NCBI GenBank assembly: GCA_950022655.1
Contig: OX465580.1
Coordinates: 98,040,797 to 98,104,796 of the forward strand
DNA from: Alentia gelatinosa
Taxonomy: Eukaryota > Annelida > Polychaeta > Phyllodocida > Polynoidae
Length of the DNA stretch: 64,000 nucleotides
Reading direction: 5' to 3'
In this document: in pieces, positions 52,040 to 64,000 of the stretch
Numbering within the stretch: the stretch's first letter is position 1
Layout of the letters: every line of letters starts with the position of its first letter
The notes under the pieces: model-generated
The model's database searches: none
What the model saw: the letters and a program-made list of their open reading frames with translations, nothing else
What the model was told of the DNA's origin: nothing
Position numbers and translations under genes: made by a program

Positions 52040-55000
52040 GTGAGGGGTGTTCACTCTGCCTATTGTTTATAGAGCTACCTTGAGGTCCTGTGAATGGAGA
52101 TGGATGGGATTACTTGGCTCGGTATCTAATATTAGTCTTGAAAATGTATTTTTGGCAGATGTAGTGATTCCAGTGTCCCTTATGCATTCCTCTGGACGGG
52201 GATCAATGACATCCAATCAATTGTCGTTTATTATAGTTTAATCGTCTGCACTGCTGACATCTGTTTGCAATAAGCGCTTAGCAACTAAGGTTAGTCTCGT
52301 CTGAGAGGCAGTGCAGGAAATTCATACAACAATGTTTAGAAACGATCCGGGGTGATTTCCTTACTGAATTTTCTAACGAAAATCAAAGCGTCTTATGGAT
52401 AGAAGGCACTCCAGGCTAACATATCCACCGATAATATCCTCCTAAATCACGGTGAGAGTATGGTTTACAAGCTTCGTCAAATTCCGAAATAACGGTTTTA
52501 CCAACGCATAAAAGCAAGTCATTTATCAAATCATTGAAAAGGTGTTCTCAAATCAAATGTCAAGGAGATATTGCCACCATTCTAAATGATGAAGTCCAAC
52601 CTTGCATATGAAATAATGTAATTAACAACATGTTTTTCAAAGGGACATATTTCATACCTGAATCATAAAATTCACAAAAAAGATATTCTGACTTGTCCGT
52701 TTGTATTGTGTCCTGCGTATCGTGACTGTATTGTGTAACGTCCTATGCACGTATATGTTATTAGATCAACACGAATTGTAGGCTATTACTTCAGTTTTTG
52801 AAAAAAACATTTGACTAATTCTTTTTGAATAAGTATATGTGTCTTTACTTTCTTAGTCCGCATTAATCAGCTTTGGGTTTCCAATTTTGAATTACATCCT
52901 GTTTAGGATAATTGTGCTAGATATGGACTAGAATGCATCAAAGAGTAGTGTCTGGTCTTTATGCTGTGAATGAAAGGAGGCATAAAGATTTAGAAATCTA
53001 TTGGCAGGCTCCCAGCAGGTGCATGGAGAAGTGCCAACCTGTCAGCTACCTGAAAGAACTAGAGATAATGCGATTTCAATAACACCATAGAATCTGTGCC
53101 GCTGCTGCGCGGGCGGCTAGCTGAAGCTGTAAGCAAGAGGTTCCAGGCCAATAGGATAGGGACCAGCGTAAGAGAGGCCATTAACATGTCGCACAGGGCA
53201 GCATGTCATGTCATGTCATCGTGCAAACAATGTTAGTCGTCCCCTTGTCAACCTCCCCTGTAGGTAGCTTCCAGGCCGCGTCCCAATCAATGTCCACAGC
53301 CGCGCTCAGACTCCACCCCTCACCCCCTCCCTCTGAGGAAGGATACACAGGAGTTACATTATGCATGCGTGTGTACACTAGGATCGTGGCAGGCCGGCTA
53401 TTGTAACCAAACAGAGGACGAAGCTGACAGTAAAGGGGGACTGGCACCACGTGAGGCTGTATAGAAGGCATGTTTGTCTAAGCCTCTCAAAGCGTTGGTT
53501 TCCCTTTCTGGGAGCCTCGAGTCGTTGGATTTATCTGTGGGTAAATCCAGCTATTTGCTTTGTCATCTCCGTGTAGGGCTAGCGCGCATGCTCTGTCTCG
53601 TTTGGTTTGCTGGTATCTGGCGTACGTTCATGAGTGCTCTCATTCCCTATCCTATCCTCTAGACTCTCCATCTCTCCTCCCTTTTCCTATTCCATTAGGG
53701 AATCCGTTTGTGTTGTTTCTTTGTCACTTATATTGTCACATAATTTATGAAGATTATCGCAAAAAGACTTCATTAGACGCGACTAATGGTCGCGACTTTA
53801 AATGAGAATATATCATGTTTCATGGTAGAATATAGGGTGATGCGTATGAACAGTGGTAATAAATATCTATCATATACATATATAGTGTTGAAAGGGGTCA
53901 TCCAAATGACTCCTGCTATATATTCCAATATACAAAAGTAAGGTTGTACATAATTTTGAAAATATTGCAATAATCCTATGATATACCCGTGTGCATGCTT
54001 AATTCCAAATAATATGGAATATAATATCCTTTGAATAAAACAAACATTTTGACAAGAGATGATAGCTCCGTCAGGAACACTAATAACTTTGGAAATAGCT
54101 GAGCACGGAATCCTTGCCATATTGGATTCTAAATAAAATCTTCATTGTACATCATCTTTAAGTTCCAGAAGATGTAGGAACATTCGTTAATCCCCTGATC
54201 TTTCGCCTTCTATAGAGATTTATTACAAAAAATTCTGAGTGTTATGGTGGAGGCTATAATCGGGTCTCTGGATATTAAGCGTACAAACAAAGGCCACATG
54301 TTTGCCAAAAGGCCGATCACGCTACTTCCCGCACCTACGTTTTAACACCGTAAACGTGTCTGCGTCGGTGTGATACTTTAAAACGGCCGGCTACAAAACC
54401 ACCCTTTGAAGACCAGTTTTTGCGGACGAGGAGAAATTCGGAGACCAAAATGGATGGGGGGTTGTTGTTGTTTTCGGCCTGTATCACGTGACTGTCGGGG
54501 GGGGGGGGGACGACCTAATCAGTGTTCGATCCTGGCTCTGCTATGACGCATTCATGTCAGGGATTTCAATTCCATTTCTAAGGGGATCCTTTATAGATCA
54601 TTGAGTACATTCCCCTGAAGGGGTGCCATTATCTAACGCCAAGGTGAGCGATAACAGGGATAAAAGGACGGAGGAACATTGCACGTGATACGGGGAAGTG
54701 GTTGTTGCGGTGTTGTGACAACAGAGTATTGCCAGAAATAGGCTAGATGTAGTTTGTTGCACCACCAGTAATCTCAGCAACAATCCTGACCAGGGGAAAT
54801 ACAGTGACAGCCCCTATAAAGTAGCAGGCACACCGAAAATTGCCGGTGGATGTGTACGTTGTAATCCATCTGTCGGCGGGCTATTTCTATCGCTCGTGAA
54901 TGGCTCACAGCCTTGGGGATTGCTACGCAATGCAAATATTGATGCTATAGATGCTCGCCAAAAATTCTGAAAAGTAGGTAAGATTGATTACATTGCGGTG

Positions 55001-56259
55001 CTATAAAAAGTGGGGTGCCTTCTCTTGGTTCTCTGCCTCTCGCCTGCCGCCTTGCGGACACCCTTTTTGGCATGGTGTATGCCTCAGGGGGGTAAGGAGC
55101 GACATGCGAACGACGCATCAAGTTCTCCCCACCAAAACTCCAGGGTGAGCTTCTCCTAACGCTGCCAGGACGGGAAAAGCGGCTCTTAAAGTTCGCCTGG
55201 GCATGTCTGACTTTTCCCGGTGCTGTGAGATTAGTCATGGATTAATGTGAGGTCGGAGGCCAGTGGGGGCGGGGTCGTACGCATGGAGTGCGTGCGATGT
55301 GCGTATACTGAGTGTGTTTGATGGAGGGGGGATGCGGGGAAGGAGGTCCTAGGGACAGGTGAATGGTGAAGCCTTGGCCTACCTGGCATTAAAATAGAGT
55401 GGGTGGGGTGCCTATGAAGGGGTGGGGCGCTCTTACTGGGGCATGGGGTACTTTTGTGTAATAACCACCGGGGGTCACCACGTGTCATTCGTGTGACATG
55501 CCGCAAACGAAAACACGCGCACACTTTCGTGAGTACATGACAACCCAAGGTACTGCTCCCCCACCCATTTCCTCTCACCAACCCGACCCTCTTTCTTCGC
55601 TCTTCCACATGCCGACCCGGGTTCCGCCTATATACCCATTCCACCAGCTCGCCCATACAGATGTCATTGTCCGTTTCGCATCGATCGACCATCCTGCCCA
55701 TCGCCACAGCGCGAATGGTTAATCTGTAGCTGAATTGCAACCGACGTAAACTTCATTACGAACCACGTTCAGAATCCTGGCCGTAACGACTGGGGCGTAG
55801 CAGGATTCCTCCTCTTCCCACGTACACTAAATCCACCCTCCCCCTTGCCACCATCCCTAACCCCACTCTTCCCTTCGTCACCCCGGGACCCCCCGCGAAC
55901 CCACCTCGGGGCACCCGGCCCCGCCGTCACTGGGGCCTATTATTACCAGCGATTGTCAGCTGCGGAATTTAACCGCATCCTACGGAGGCCGCATTGTGAA
56001 GGGGCATGAACGCCGGACGTGTTGTAGTGAGAGTACAGTGGCGATGATAGTAGTATGTCGAATTTGGGGTCAGCGCCAGGCGACCAGTGGGAGTTTCGTG
56101 GTCATGGTAAAGCGTGTGATCCACCAAGCCTCAGTTAGAGCCGACCTATGGCCATGTGGTCGACATGTCGTAGTCGGCGACAGTTGTTGGCCCAAAATGT
56201 GTGTTGCCTGGAATTATCTGGTAGGTGGATCAGCAAATAAACCAGCCATGACAGTTGTC
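52040..56259. other. Gene-less stretch
   Basis: G-rich plus strand at 55240-55480 followed by C-rich 55540-55930, with a GTCAC...GTGAC hairpin between (55476-55499). A (CATGT)-type microsatellite lies at 53203-53220. No exon supported. Confidence 0.4.
54497..54509. repeat. Poly(G) tract of 13
   Basis: Uninterrupted G13. Confidence 0.9.
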
Positions 56260-56303
56260 GCCGACCGTCGGCCGACCGTCGGCCGACCGTCGGCCCACTG
56301 TCG
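56260..56303. repeat. 11-bp minisatellite (GCCGACCGTCG)
   Basis: Three exact copies start at 56260, 56271 and 56282, with a fourth degenerate copy at 56293. GTCGGCGACAGTTGT (56174-56188) is an inverted partner of ACAGTTGTCGCCGAC (56251-56265) beside it. Confidence 0.8.
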
Positions 56304-58706
56304 TGTCCCTCAAGGGCTGGGGAGGATCGTCGGCTAGATGGTAAAATCCTGTCGCCAGAGCGTCTGCTGACCTTCTGCTGGGTCTATTTTGGTGGATCAG
56401 CCGCTTTAGCGTGAGTCCATCAAACGATTCAAACATGTACGCACCCAGACTGTATTAAAACGGTTGCTCATAGCTCATTTACAGTCACCGTTTAGAGTTC
56501 ATCGTCCGTCACGTCACGACAATATTCCCGTATGCTTCAAAAGAACATGGATGCATGACTTCATTTCCATGTTATGACATTCGAAATCAAATTATACTAA
56601 ACTCTCGCTCGGTCTGGAATGTATGCTCAGCTTACTCTGTGAACAGGCCCTCTTATATCAGTCGAGACATTTTCAGGATAACTACATACGTGACAAATAT
56701 TACAATTTGGGAATTATGGAAATGTAAATTCTATAAATACTACGGTTGCTCTTTTTCTCAGGAACAAAACATTCCAGATAACTTCTGAATGAGAACGAGA
56801 TCGTGTAGGGGTCATCCATATATATATATATAAAACGTCTGTAACCTTTTGCCATTTTTGTCATCTCCATTCACCCTTCTCCTTCTTGTACAGCTCGGAA
56901 TAATAGGTTATTGATACAACAGATATATTGGTAATCTTATACGCTCTCATACTTAGTCTATTTATCAGTGGTAGTGAACCCAATAGGTCAGCAATAGACA
57001 GGTAACACAACCTCGCACTTCGCTAGGCAAAGAAGTTTCCTATATTTGCCTGCCGTTCATGACCTTATTACCTATTCTTTCTCTTTCCGGATCATGTTAC
57101 ATAGAACATATGTTTACCTCTGAGTATCCCTTACACTCATTATCCCAATCTCTCGTCTCTTATTCTCGATTAGGTTCTTGTAGACCTTCCCCATTGCGTA
57201 GTCTATGACATATTTGTCAGATATATTGCCAAATCATCGGTGATAATTTGCATCCCATCTGGCATGTTCTATTCTGACAGTGTATTCACATTACATAGGA
57301 CTTCACCATTACAACCACACCGAGAAGCACTACGTATCCCTTTGTAGTGGACTTTATATCTTATCGATTTTCTGTATATGCGTAGTGTGGTATTGATAAC
57401 CAGAACCAATGTAATTATCCGTGGTACTTGGCACAAGCCTCGTCCCCTGCACATATGCTTTAAAGCTAGTCTAGCACACCTGTATTTACCATTACCACCA
57501 TCGCCATCCCCACATATGTTGGTGACCGATGACAGTTTACCGGGACAGTCCAACCCCACCATCCTGCCCCACTGGGGGATCCTGATAGGTGACCTCCGCT
57601 TACTCCAGGGCTACCATCGACCGCGGCCGGATGCCAGCAGGCCACGACCGTACGCCCCCGCCTCCCATCCCGCCCCCCTGGAGGAGCGAATCGATGTAAT
57701 TCCAGCCGGGGGAGTGCATCTGCGAGGGGGTCATTAAAAAGGCATGGGGCTACGGGCGCGCTGTGGTGAGCTGCTCGGGCCGCCCAGACGAACTGCTCGC
57801 TTATCGGAACATCAGGCCTAGGTGACAACAGCCATGTGTAATTGATAACGTGATGGTGCAAGATACTTTGGCAGCCAGCTGTGTGTGTTGGGGAATTGGC
57901 TTGGTGGTCTTATCTGCCCGGCCAAACGGCGTGAAACCGTGCGTGGAAGCGACTATTGAGTGGAGCGTGCCGGGTGGTGGGGGAGGGCGGTGGGAAGTCC
58001 CTGAATGCGTGGAGTTTAGGCGGGAACGGAGAGGTTTTGACATCGATAGGGCAATTATCCGTCGGAGTGAATTGATGGACCGCGGGGGGTAATCGCTCGT
58101 TAGCATGTCCTTCTTGAGAACGCTCGAAGACAAATTTCAATCTGGTTAAAATAGGACTTTTAAATCAAATCCTTAAAGGAAACTTTAACGAATACGAATT
58201 GTGATGGAGTTGTCGTTGTTTTATGTTGTTGCTTGGGTAGTTTAACGTCCAATATGTTCTATTAGACTTACTTTGGGTTTGAAGGTGATCGACTCCAAGA
58301 GATGAATCAAGGTATAAATCTCGCCCCTACACATTTACCGAGGTGAGAATTCTTTTACTTCCCACGCCACATAGAGAACGATTGGCCTTTGACATAGCAG
58401 TAAATCTACCACCTCTGGGGTTGTCATTCTAGTTTGAATTACAGTTCCATTTACACCATAATGCTGGAAGGGAGAGTGGACATTGATTTACCTTTAATAA
58501 CTGATATGGACTTTAAGAGAAGCTACATCAGGGAACTGTAAAGTGGTAGGTTACGTGCTTCCATCTTCCCTCACATGTGACCAATCTAGCTGTTTTTATA
58601 GCCTATTTTTATAGCACTGTTAGTACAGAGAGGTTCAACTGCTGTAGGAGTGGAGTTACCTATCTAATTGGGCTGTAGACATTTGGTCGTACATATTTGC
58701 TTAACT
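56304..58706. other. Gene-less stretch
   Basis: C-rich 57470-57720 then G-rich 57860-58090, open in several frames because of composition. A 79-codon ATG frame (57853-58092) with a hydrophobic start is of uncertain meaning. Confidence 0.4.
57972..57994 (+). other. G-quadruplex motif
   Basis: G-runs of 3, 5, 3 and 3 with loops of 4, 1 and 4 nt. Confidence 0.6.
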
Positions 58707-58932
58707 GGGATTCACACGATGAGATTCATGCACCTCACAGGGTTTTTTCTGAGACAACTCATACTGAGATTCTGTACCTGAACACATTTTTTTCGTATGA
58801 GTTATAGGGATTCATTTCAATGAGACATATTTACCTCGTTGTAATTGTTAAAGACATTTCCCCCTAAAAAGGAGCAAAATCGCATAAGATTTGGAGCCCT
58901 GTGAGGTACATGAATCCCACCATGTGAATCCC
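58707..58932. mobile_element. Fold-back element
   Basis: Arms 58707-58742 and 58897-58932 are inverted repeats matching at 32 of 36 positions (GGGATTCACA at the outer ends, ACCTCACAGGG at the inner ends). The loop contains further degenerate copies of the GAGATTC...ACCT unit near 58767 and 58808. It is non-coding; no target duplication was recognised. Confidence 0.58.
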
Positions 58933-59824
58933 ACTTTAGATTACATTCCGTGGCAAGAGTTCCTCTGTATGATTTAGGTAAAGGCTCAGGGAAGCATCCA
59001 CTTATCCTATTGGCTTTAAGATGGACTAACGTATTCATCTGTCCGTTCTGTGTACGTCACTGGAGAACTGGCACTGGCAATGACGTCATGCTTTCTCCAA
59101 GCATGCATCACCTACAGGCAGAATTCCAACAAGCAATACCAATGACCCAGTAACACATCGAGTTTCGACGTTCTGCAAGAAAAGCTAAATGGTAACTTTT
59201 CATTTATGTTAACGAACTAGGCCTAGTTTATATATAAAAGTTGAATACGTGCGACCATTGAAATAACACAAAAATCACCGTGAATGCTGACATATTGAAG
59301 TAAAGTTCAATAACATGTATTTCCATCGGTATCAGGCTCAGTCGCTCTTTCATGCATGAATTTTTATAAGAGATGCCAATAATAATTGCTTTAATCATAG
59401 CTTTATCTAGTGGAATTTGGATACCATTCATACAAAAAAGAGAACAAATAGCCGGGAAATTCTGATGTGAATCGTTTTCTTGTTTTTAGAGAAACCCGAT
59501 ACGTCAATATGATTGGCCGTGTGTGTGAGTTCGGTCTGCCCGTCGTTCGTGCCGTTAACCGTAAGTAGTCCCTATTTTCCTATGTAGGGTCAAGGTGAAG
59601 GCTAAAGGCCACAACGTGGTAGTGTGCTGTAGACTAAGGTAGCAGTGTGGTGGCAAAGACTCGGACTCGGGTTGTGGGCAGGTTATCGGGAGCTGCACGC
59701 GGGAAGCCCGTCGTCCGCTCGTCCACCGTGCTCGCTGCCGCCGTTCAGGGGTCTGGGTGGGGGCCATCCACGGGGGCGTTGTGACAAACCCTCTCCAGCA
59801 GCGGAAGACATCGATCTCTTTCAG

Positions 59825-59934
59825 GGATTCTGCTGCTACCATTATACTACAGACCCACACGCCTACAACCCTCAACGTTCACCGCCGCCACAGCAACATC
59901 CCGGCCTATCATCCCCCGACCACAGTGTCACAGG
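59825..59934 (+). CDS. Candidate internal exon with ambiguous frame
   Basis: The acceptor gatctctttcag and the donor ACAGG|GTAGGT bound 110 nt. Two plus-strand frames stay open. One is rich in Tyr, His, Pro and Gln; the other is Thr/His-rich. Both look protein-like, so the frame cannot be chosen without homology. A GC-rich flank continues upstream to about 59640. No family is recognised. Confidence 0.22.
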
Positions 59935-60336
59935 GTAGGTATGGCGTGCGTGAACAAAACCAGGCATACTTCATCTGCATTTTTATTCAGAACTTTTTTC
60001 TAGCAACCACCAGTCTTAGAATATAACCGGATTCCACCTAGGAAAATGGGGACAGTATTGGCTGCTTTATACAGAATGTAAATTTAAGACGGATTACAAT
60101 GATTAAAGCCTCATATTTTCTCAATTCATGGTTTTCCCACGAACGCATATTTTGTACACAGAAGAGTCGTTCCATAATGACATCCATGTCAGCAAGGAAA
60201 ATATGAGCTGAACTGGAAAATCTGATGCAAGTGGACATGCGATGAATCATATAGGTTTTGGAGAAGAATCGTAATATATACGTCAGTTATGAATACTACA
60301 AATGATCCTATAATATATCATGCCTTATTGATCTAA

Positions 60337-60352
60337 AGGTCATCTTTGACCT
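60337..60352. promoter_or_regulatory. Inverted nuclear-receptor half-sites (IR4)
   Basis: AGGTCA and TGACCT are perfect and separated by 4 nt. Confidence 0.3.
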
Positions 60353-62955
60353 GTATCACTGATTCCGTCCACTATCTAGAAAACATTCATCATCAGCCTG
60401 AGTTTGAGACAACGGACCATGATGATAGTGACTGGAGGTAGCTGCAGAGACTACTGCTCCCGACCGTTAATGTACACAACCTGCGCTTTTTTACTCCCCG
60501 AGTACTCTACTGATGCTCCTTGCATGGGCCGGTGATTAGTTAATTAATTTGGCTAATACTGCTTGGGGGCGACAAATGTGCTCTTCGCCCAATCACAATA
60601 AGCGTCTACAATTAACACGCACGAGTTCTGCATCACGGCATCTACTGCACATGCTCCTGAGAAGGCAATTACGTTCATTGTTACCTCTATGGAAGGTACG
60701 CACGTAATGGAGATTTCTATACTAATCGTATTATTTCCTGACTCGCGACAGATATTATTCAAAATTGTCATGAATAGAAAATGTGGATCGATGCATATTT
60801 CTCGATGCCAGAAGTCTCATTTAGAGCAGCAAGAGCATACATTTTGGTACAACCTATATACATCGATTGTATAAAAGTTAATATTGTAGTTTTACCCTTT
60901 TGTATCCCGTATATCTTGTCTCTCCCGGTCGTATCTGTCCTACTCGTTATCCTTAAAATTGATCGTTCTGAATCTCTTATAACCACACTGAAGATGAACA
61001 CTACCTACTACACGTTCTTGAAACGGAATAGTTATTCAGAACCTATTTTGATACTGTATTCTATCAGGTGACGGACCTGAGGGACCATCAAAGACAAGTA
61101 GCAATACTTTCATCATTGTATAAATCTTGATTATTTGAATTGGTATGTGGTAATTATTATCAACCGTTCTTACTTTAACATCCTGACGAAAACCTGCAGA
61201 AGCACTATCATGATATATCGATGTAATTCAACCATCTACATGTCAATAAACGCTGCTATATAAAGAATACTGCAAAGCTTTAGGAATGCTAACAATGTGA
61301 ATTCCATTTAAGTACTATCTACAGCGACTAAATTGTGCCCACTTCATTACGCCTACTTTCATTGGCTTGCTCCTTGATACTTGATGGTATATGGTCTATT
61401 TGGAGTCTAAAGAGCGTGAATGAATTGGGAAGACACAAGACACTTCGTTAAGCGTTAGTGGGGGCGCAGGGAGGTGCCTATATATGATGGCATCCTGCCA
61501 GTCACACGTCATTGCATATGCCAATCACATGGATGGTCTCTCTCTCCGTCTACGGCTCCGGGAAGTACCCTGGAGTTCAAAGTGGGCACGCCTCGTTTCC
61601 CGCTCTGATCGATAGCTTTGGCCGAATTTAAAAGCGGTTTAGGAGGTGGGGAAAAATTTCTGAATTGAACTGTGTTACAGACCCTGTAGATTTGGGTGTC
61701 GACATCGTTCTGGTTCGCATTGATTGAAGAGAATCGATGAATGGTTGTCCGTGATGGAGGGGGGAGAATTGCAAGCAATTACCCGGGAGTGAAACAATGT
61801 TTAATGATGAGGGTGAGCATTGGTATAGGCGAATGGGTAGAGTGAAGGAGGTAAAGATGAAGCACCAAAGTACATGTATACGTAGAAAACAATGCGAAAG
61901 GTAAATGATAACAAAAGGTTTTTTTTGGTTTTTTTTCTTATTTATTAAAATTAAGACAAGACATCCGATTCTGTCATGGGACAGTTCTTCCATTGGGGAC
62001 ATCAGTAAAATAAGTTAAAGTGTTATCAAATAATTCACGTTACTGAAAGCATCATTAGGTGCCTCAGAGTATTCAGAAAAAGAAAAAGACGGTTCACTTC
62101 CTCGTCAAGAGAACTATTCACAGCGTGAATAACATGTCTTCTCTCCAGCTTCTCCCGGGGATTCCAATGGCTTTCTCCCTACCAACCAAAGGTTCTTTTA
62201 ACTTTGCATTTCTTTTTTTTCTCATTTTGAAGCCACCGGTGGAATGCTTGTCTCTTCCGCGTGCCAACTGCAGGTGTAGCAGCCAGTCCCGTGTCCCGGT
62301 AATCCCCCCTTCTCCCCATTGATTATCCCGCACCGGGCAGTAAATAGCACCTCATGCCTCTCCACTCGCTAACTTAATGTTTTTTTAAGACGAGTCTTGG
62401 CGCAGGAACCTCTCCCTTTGGTGTGCAATCGGCGGTAAACGGCCAGGTGAATGGACAGCGAAGACTCCCCGGGGCCAGTCAATGGTATCTCGACTTTCCA
62501 GACTCGCCGTAGTCCCACAGAGGACGGGCAGCTCTCGTTAGGCGGGCCGAGCTGCTCACTAAGCAGCTGAGCACGACCTGCCTCTGGGTAGATTCTCACT
62601 GAGCTGACTACGCCGGCTTCTTCTGGTCACTTGCTACCAACCCAACCCATCCCCCAACCCACCCCCCTCTGAGAACTGAACACTGTCTCCCGCATGTTTT
62701 TTCACGTGGTACTACTGTATTACCTGCTGGTTCTCCAGTCAGCCAGCAGACCTCCTGGTGTTAAAGCAAAGTGTTCTGGAAATACTTTCCAGGTCTGTGC
62801 TTCTGTCTGGTTATGCTGTACTGACATGGTTTGTATGTGTACTGACCCCCTGCGAGGTCTCTCCGGTCACTAACAGAATATTTCGATATCGCGGTGGTTT
62901 CCCAATTAAACACTTACCGAATCTCTCCAAGTGCCATCTTTGATTTCTGTTCTAG

Positions 62956-63121
62956 CATATCGCAGATCAATCCACCCTGCACACCTCAGTATTTCATTCT
63001 CTTTCAATACTCTTCAGGAAGTCCTGTACCCACTGAGCTCCTGATACACGCCGATGGACATTATGATGGATTTCCCGATCGAATAAAATGGTTCATTGGG
63101 CATAGTGTTAAGTATATCTGA
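62956..63121 (+). CDS. Candidate terminal exon, unknown protein
   Basis: A strong plus-strand acceptor (tgatttctgttctag) opens a frame of 54 codons that ends at TGA (63119-63121). The predicted segment has aromatic and Pro-rich character, with motifs such as YFILFQYSSG and HADGHYDGFP, and looks protein-like. It loosely resembles the middle of an immunoglobulin V-type fold, but this is too weak to assign. No canonical polyadenylation signal was identified just after it. It could be chance. Confidence 0.22.
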
Positions 63122-64000
63122 TCATTGTGTATCGGGAGGTGTATCTTGCTGGATCGACAGCAGTGGGTGTGCGTTTTAATTGTGTTTGAAAGCTAGGTCC
63201 CATAACATACTACCAACATGAATACATTATTTTCCGCAAAACGCTGCGCTACTGGATTAATGAACTATTGATACACCAATCCCAGCGTTCTGCTTTCCTT
63301 GATCAACAGAAGCTAGCTCTTTTATTGAACTGCCAGTAATATAGACAGAGTTCCCTTCCAAGTCAGCCCTAGTGTGTTGGAGGTGTACATAACGTGGTAA
63401 TTCCATTCTTATTAAGCCGAGCATATCGATCCTGTATTGGTTAAACCTCTCTATGCAAGAAGTTTGTAATGAGTATAACCTTCTTCTATCGACGATATTT
63501 CATCCTCCGCGGAGATAGTTTTCTCCATGTCATGGCCGCCTAGTCACATTCGTGTTTAATTATGTTTGTGTCATCTAGTATTAAACAATGTCAGTATATC
63601 ACCATTTGATGATCGTTCAAGTAAAACATTATTAAAAGCAGTAAATGTGCAACAGGAATGACCCTCCCCCCACGTTATGAAAGAGTTTACAGTCGGATCG
63701 GTCGGAATCCGTCTTCATAGATATATCATCAGGCAAGGTATAAATTCTCTGCAACATTTAAAATGCGTCTAGAGCAGGTTAACCTCATCTTTAGATGACA
63801 GGGCGAGTGAGCATTCACCTTTATGATCACCTGGTGGTTTTTAATTTTCCTTATTAGTATAGAACCGAGGCGGAAGGGAACTCAGCTGACCTTTGCATCT
63901 CTCGACAGTTGATCTGTTTATGACCAATTAGACCCTGATAAAAGAGTTGGGGAAAACGCTCTCCGATGTGATCGTTTTTACAATAGGTCATCAGGTTACT
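63122..64000. other. Gene-less stretch
   Basis: Nothing recognised. Confidence 0.5.

Larger units (their letters stand above)
58933..62955. other. Gene-less stretch except the candidate exon at 59825-59934
   Basis: A minus-strand acceptor-bounded frame near 60549-60660 ends in KSTFVAPKQY and a stop; unproven. A 96-codon plus frame (60781-61071) has one hydrophobic segment. No recognised gene. Confidence 0.35.

Overview
The window looks like nuclear DNA from an animal, most likely a marine invertebrate; I cannot name the lineage. Reasons: spliced-exon signals, no prokaryotic gene packing, no open frame longer than about 200 codons, non-LTR retrotransposon remnants, several small inverted-repeat transposons, long homopolymers and scattered minisatellites. 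Almost all of the 64 kb is non-coding. The only protein-coding piece I recognise by homology is one internal exon on the minus strand (34073-34146) with near-perfect splice sites. It encodes the Gly-Arg-Ala-Asp membrane segment of the TMTC family (transmembrane and tetratricopeptide repeat protein, closest in my reading to TMTC1). Because the exon is internal, the gene should continue on both sides, so much of the window is probably very long TMTC intron sequence, perhaps with nested or neighbouring genes.

Layout. 1-4.0 kb: nothing recognised. 4.0-5.1 kb: abrupt switch of G/C strand bias, a G-quadruplex motif and a 7-bp minisatellite. 5.5-6.5 kb: two adjacent inverted-repeat transposons, one a pogo-like MITE whose terminal unit has expanded into a 17-bp tandem array. 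6.7-7.0 kb: an E-box/TATA arrangement ahead of a short frame with a signal-peptide-like start. 7-22 kb: mostly featureless, with a few splice-bounded candidate exons (best 16387-16563, minus). 22.2-23.2 kb: dead LINE reverse transcriptase, minus strand. 24-31 kb: GC-richer islands with clustered nuclear-receptor, CCAAT and Hox/Pbx-like motifs. 34.1-34.4 kb: the TMTC exon with a small inverted-repeat element just upstream of its acceptor. 37.7 kb: a second pogo-like MITE copy. 39.3-39.5 kb: another MITE. 41.3-41.8 kb: a 44-bp higher-order satellite built of four 11-bp monomers. 45.5-46.5 kb: 3' end of a LINE with its A-rich tail. 51.0-51.4 kb: palindrome plus long hairpin. 55-58 kb: strand-skewed GC-rich blocks and an 11-bp minisatellite. 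58.7 kb: fold-back element. The rest is unassigned.

No tRNA, rRNA, CRISPR array or prokaryotic-type operon was seen. The candidate exons other than TMTC rest on splice signals and open frame only and many may be chance. No undescribed biological system is demonstrated; the most unusual structures are the 11/44-bp satellite, the MITE whose own terminal unit became a tandem array, and the 51-kb hairpin region.
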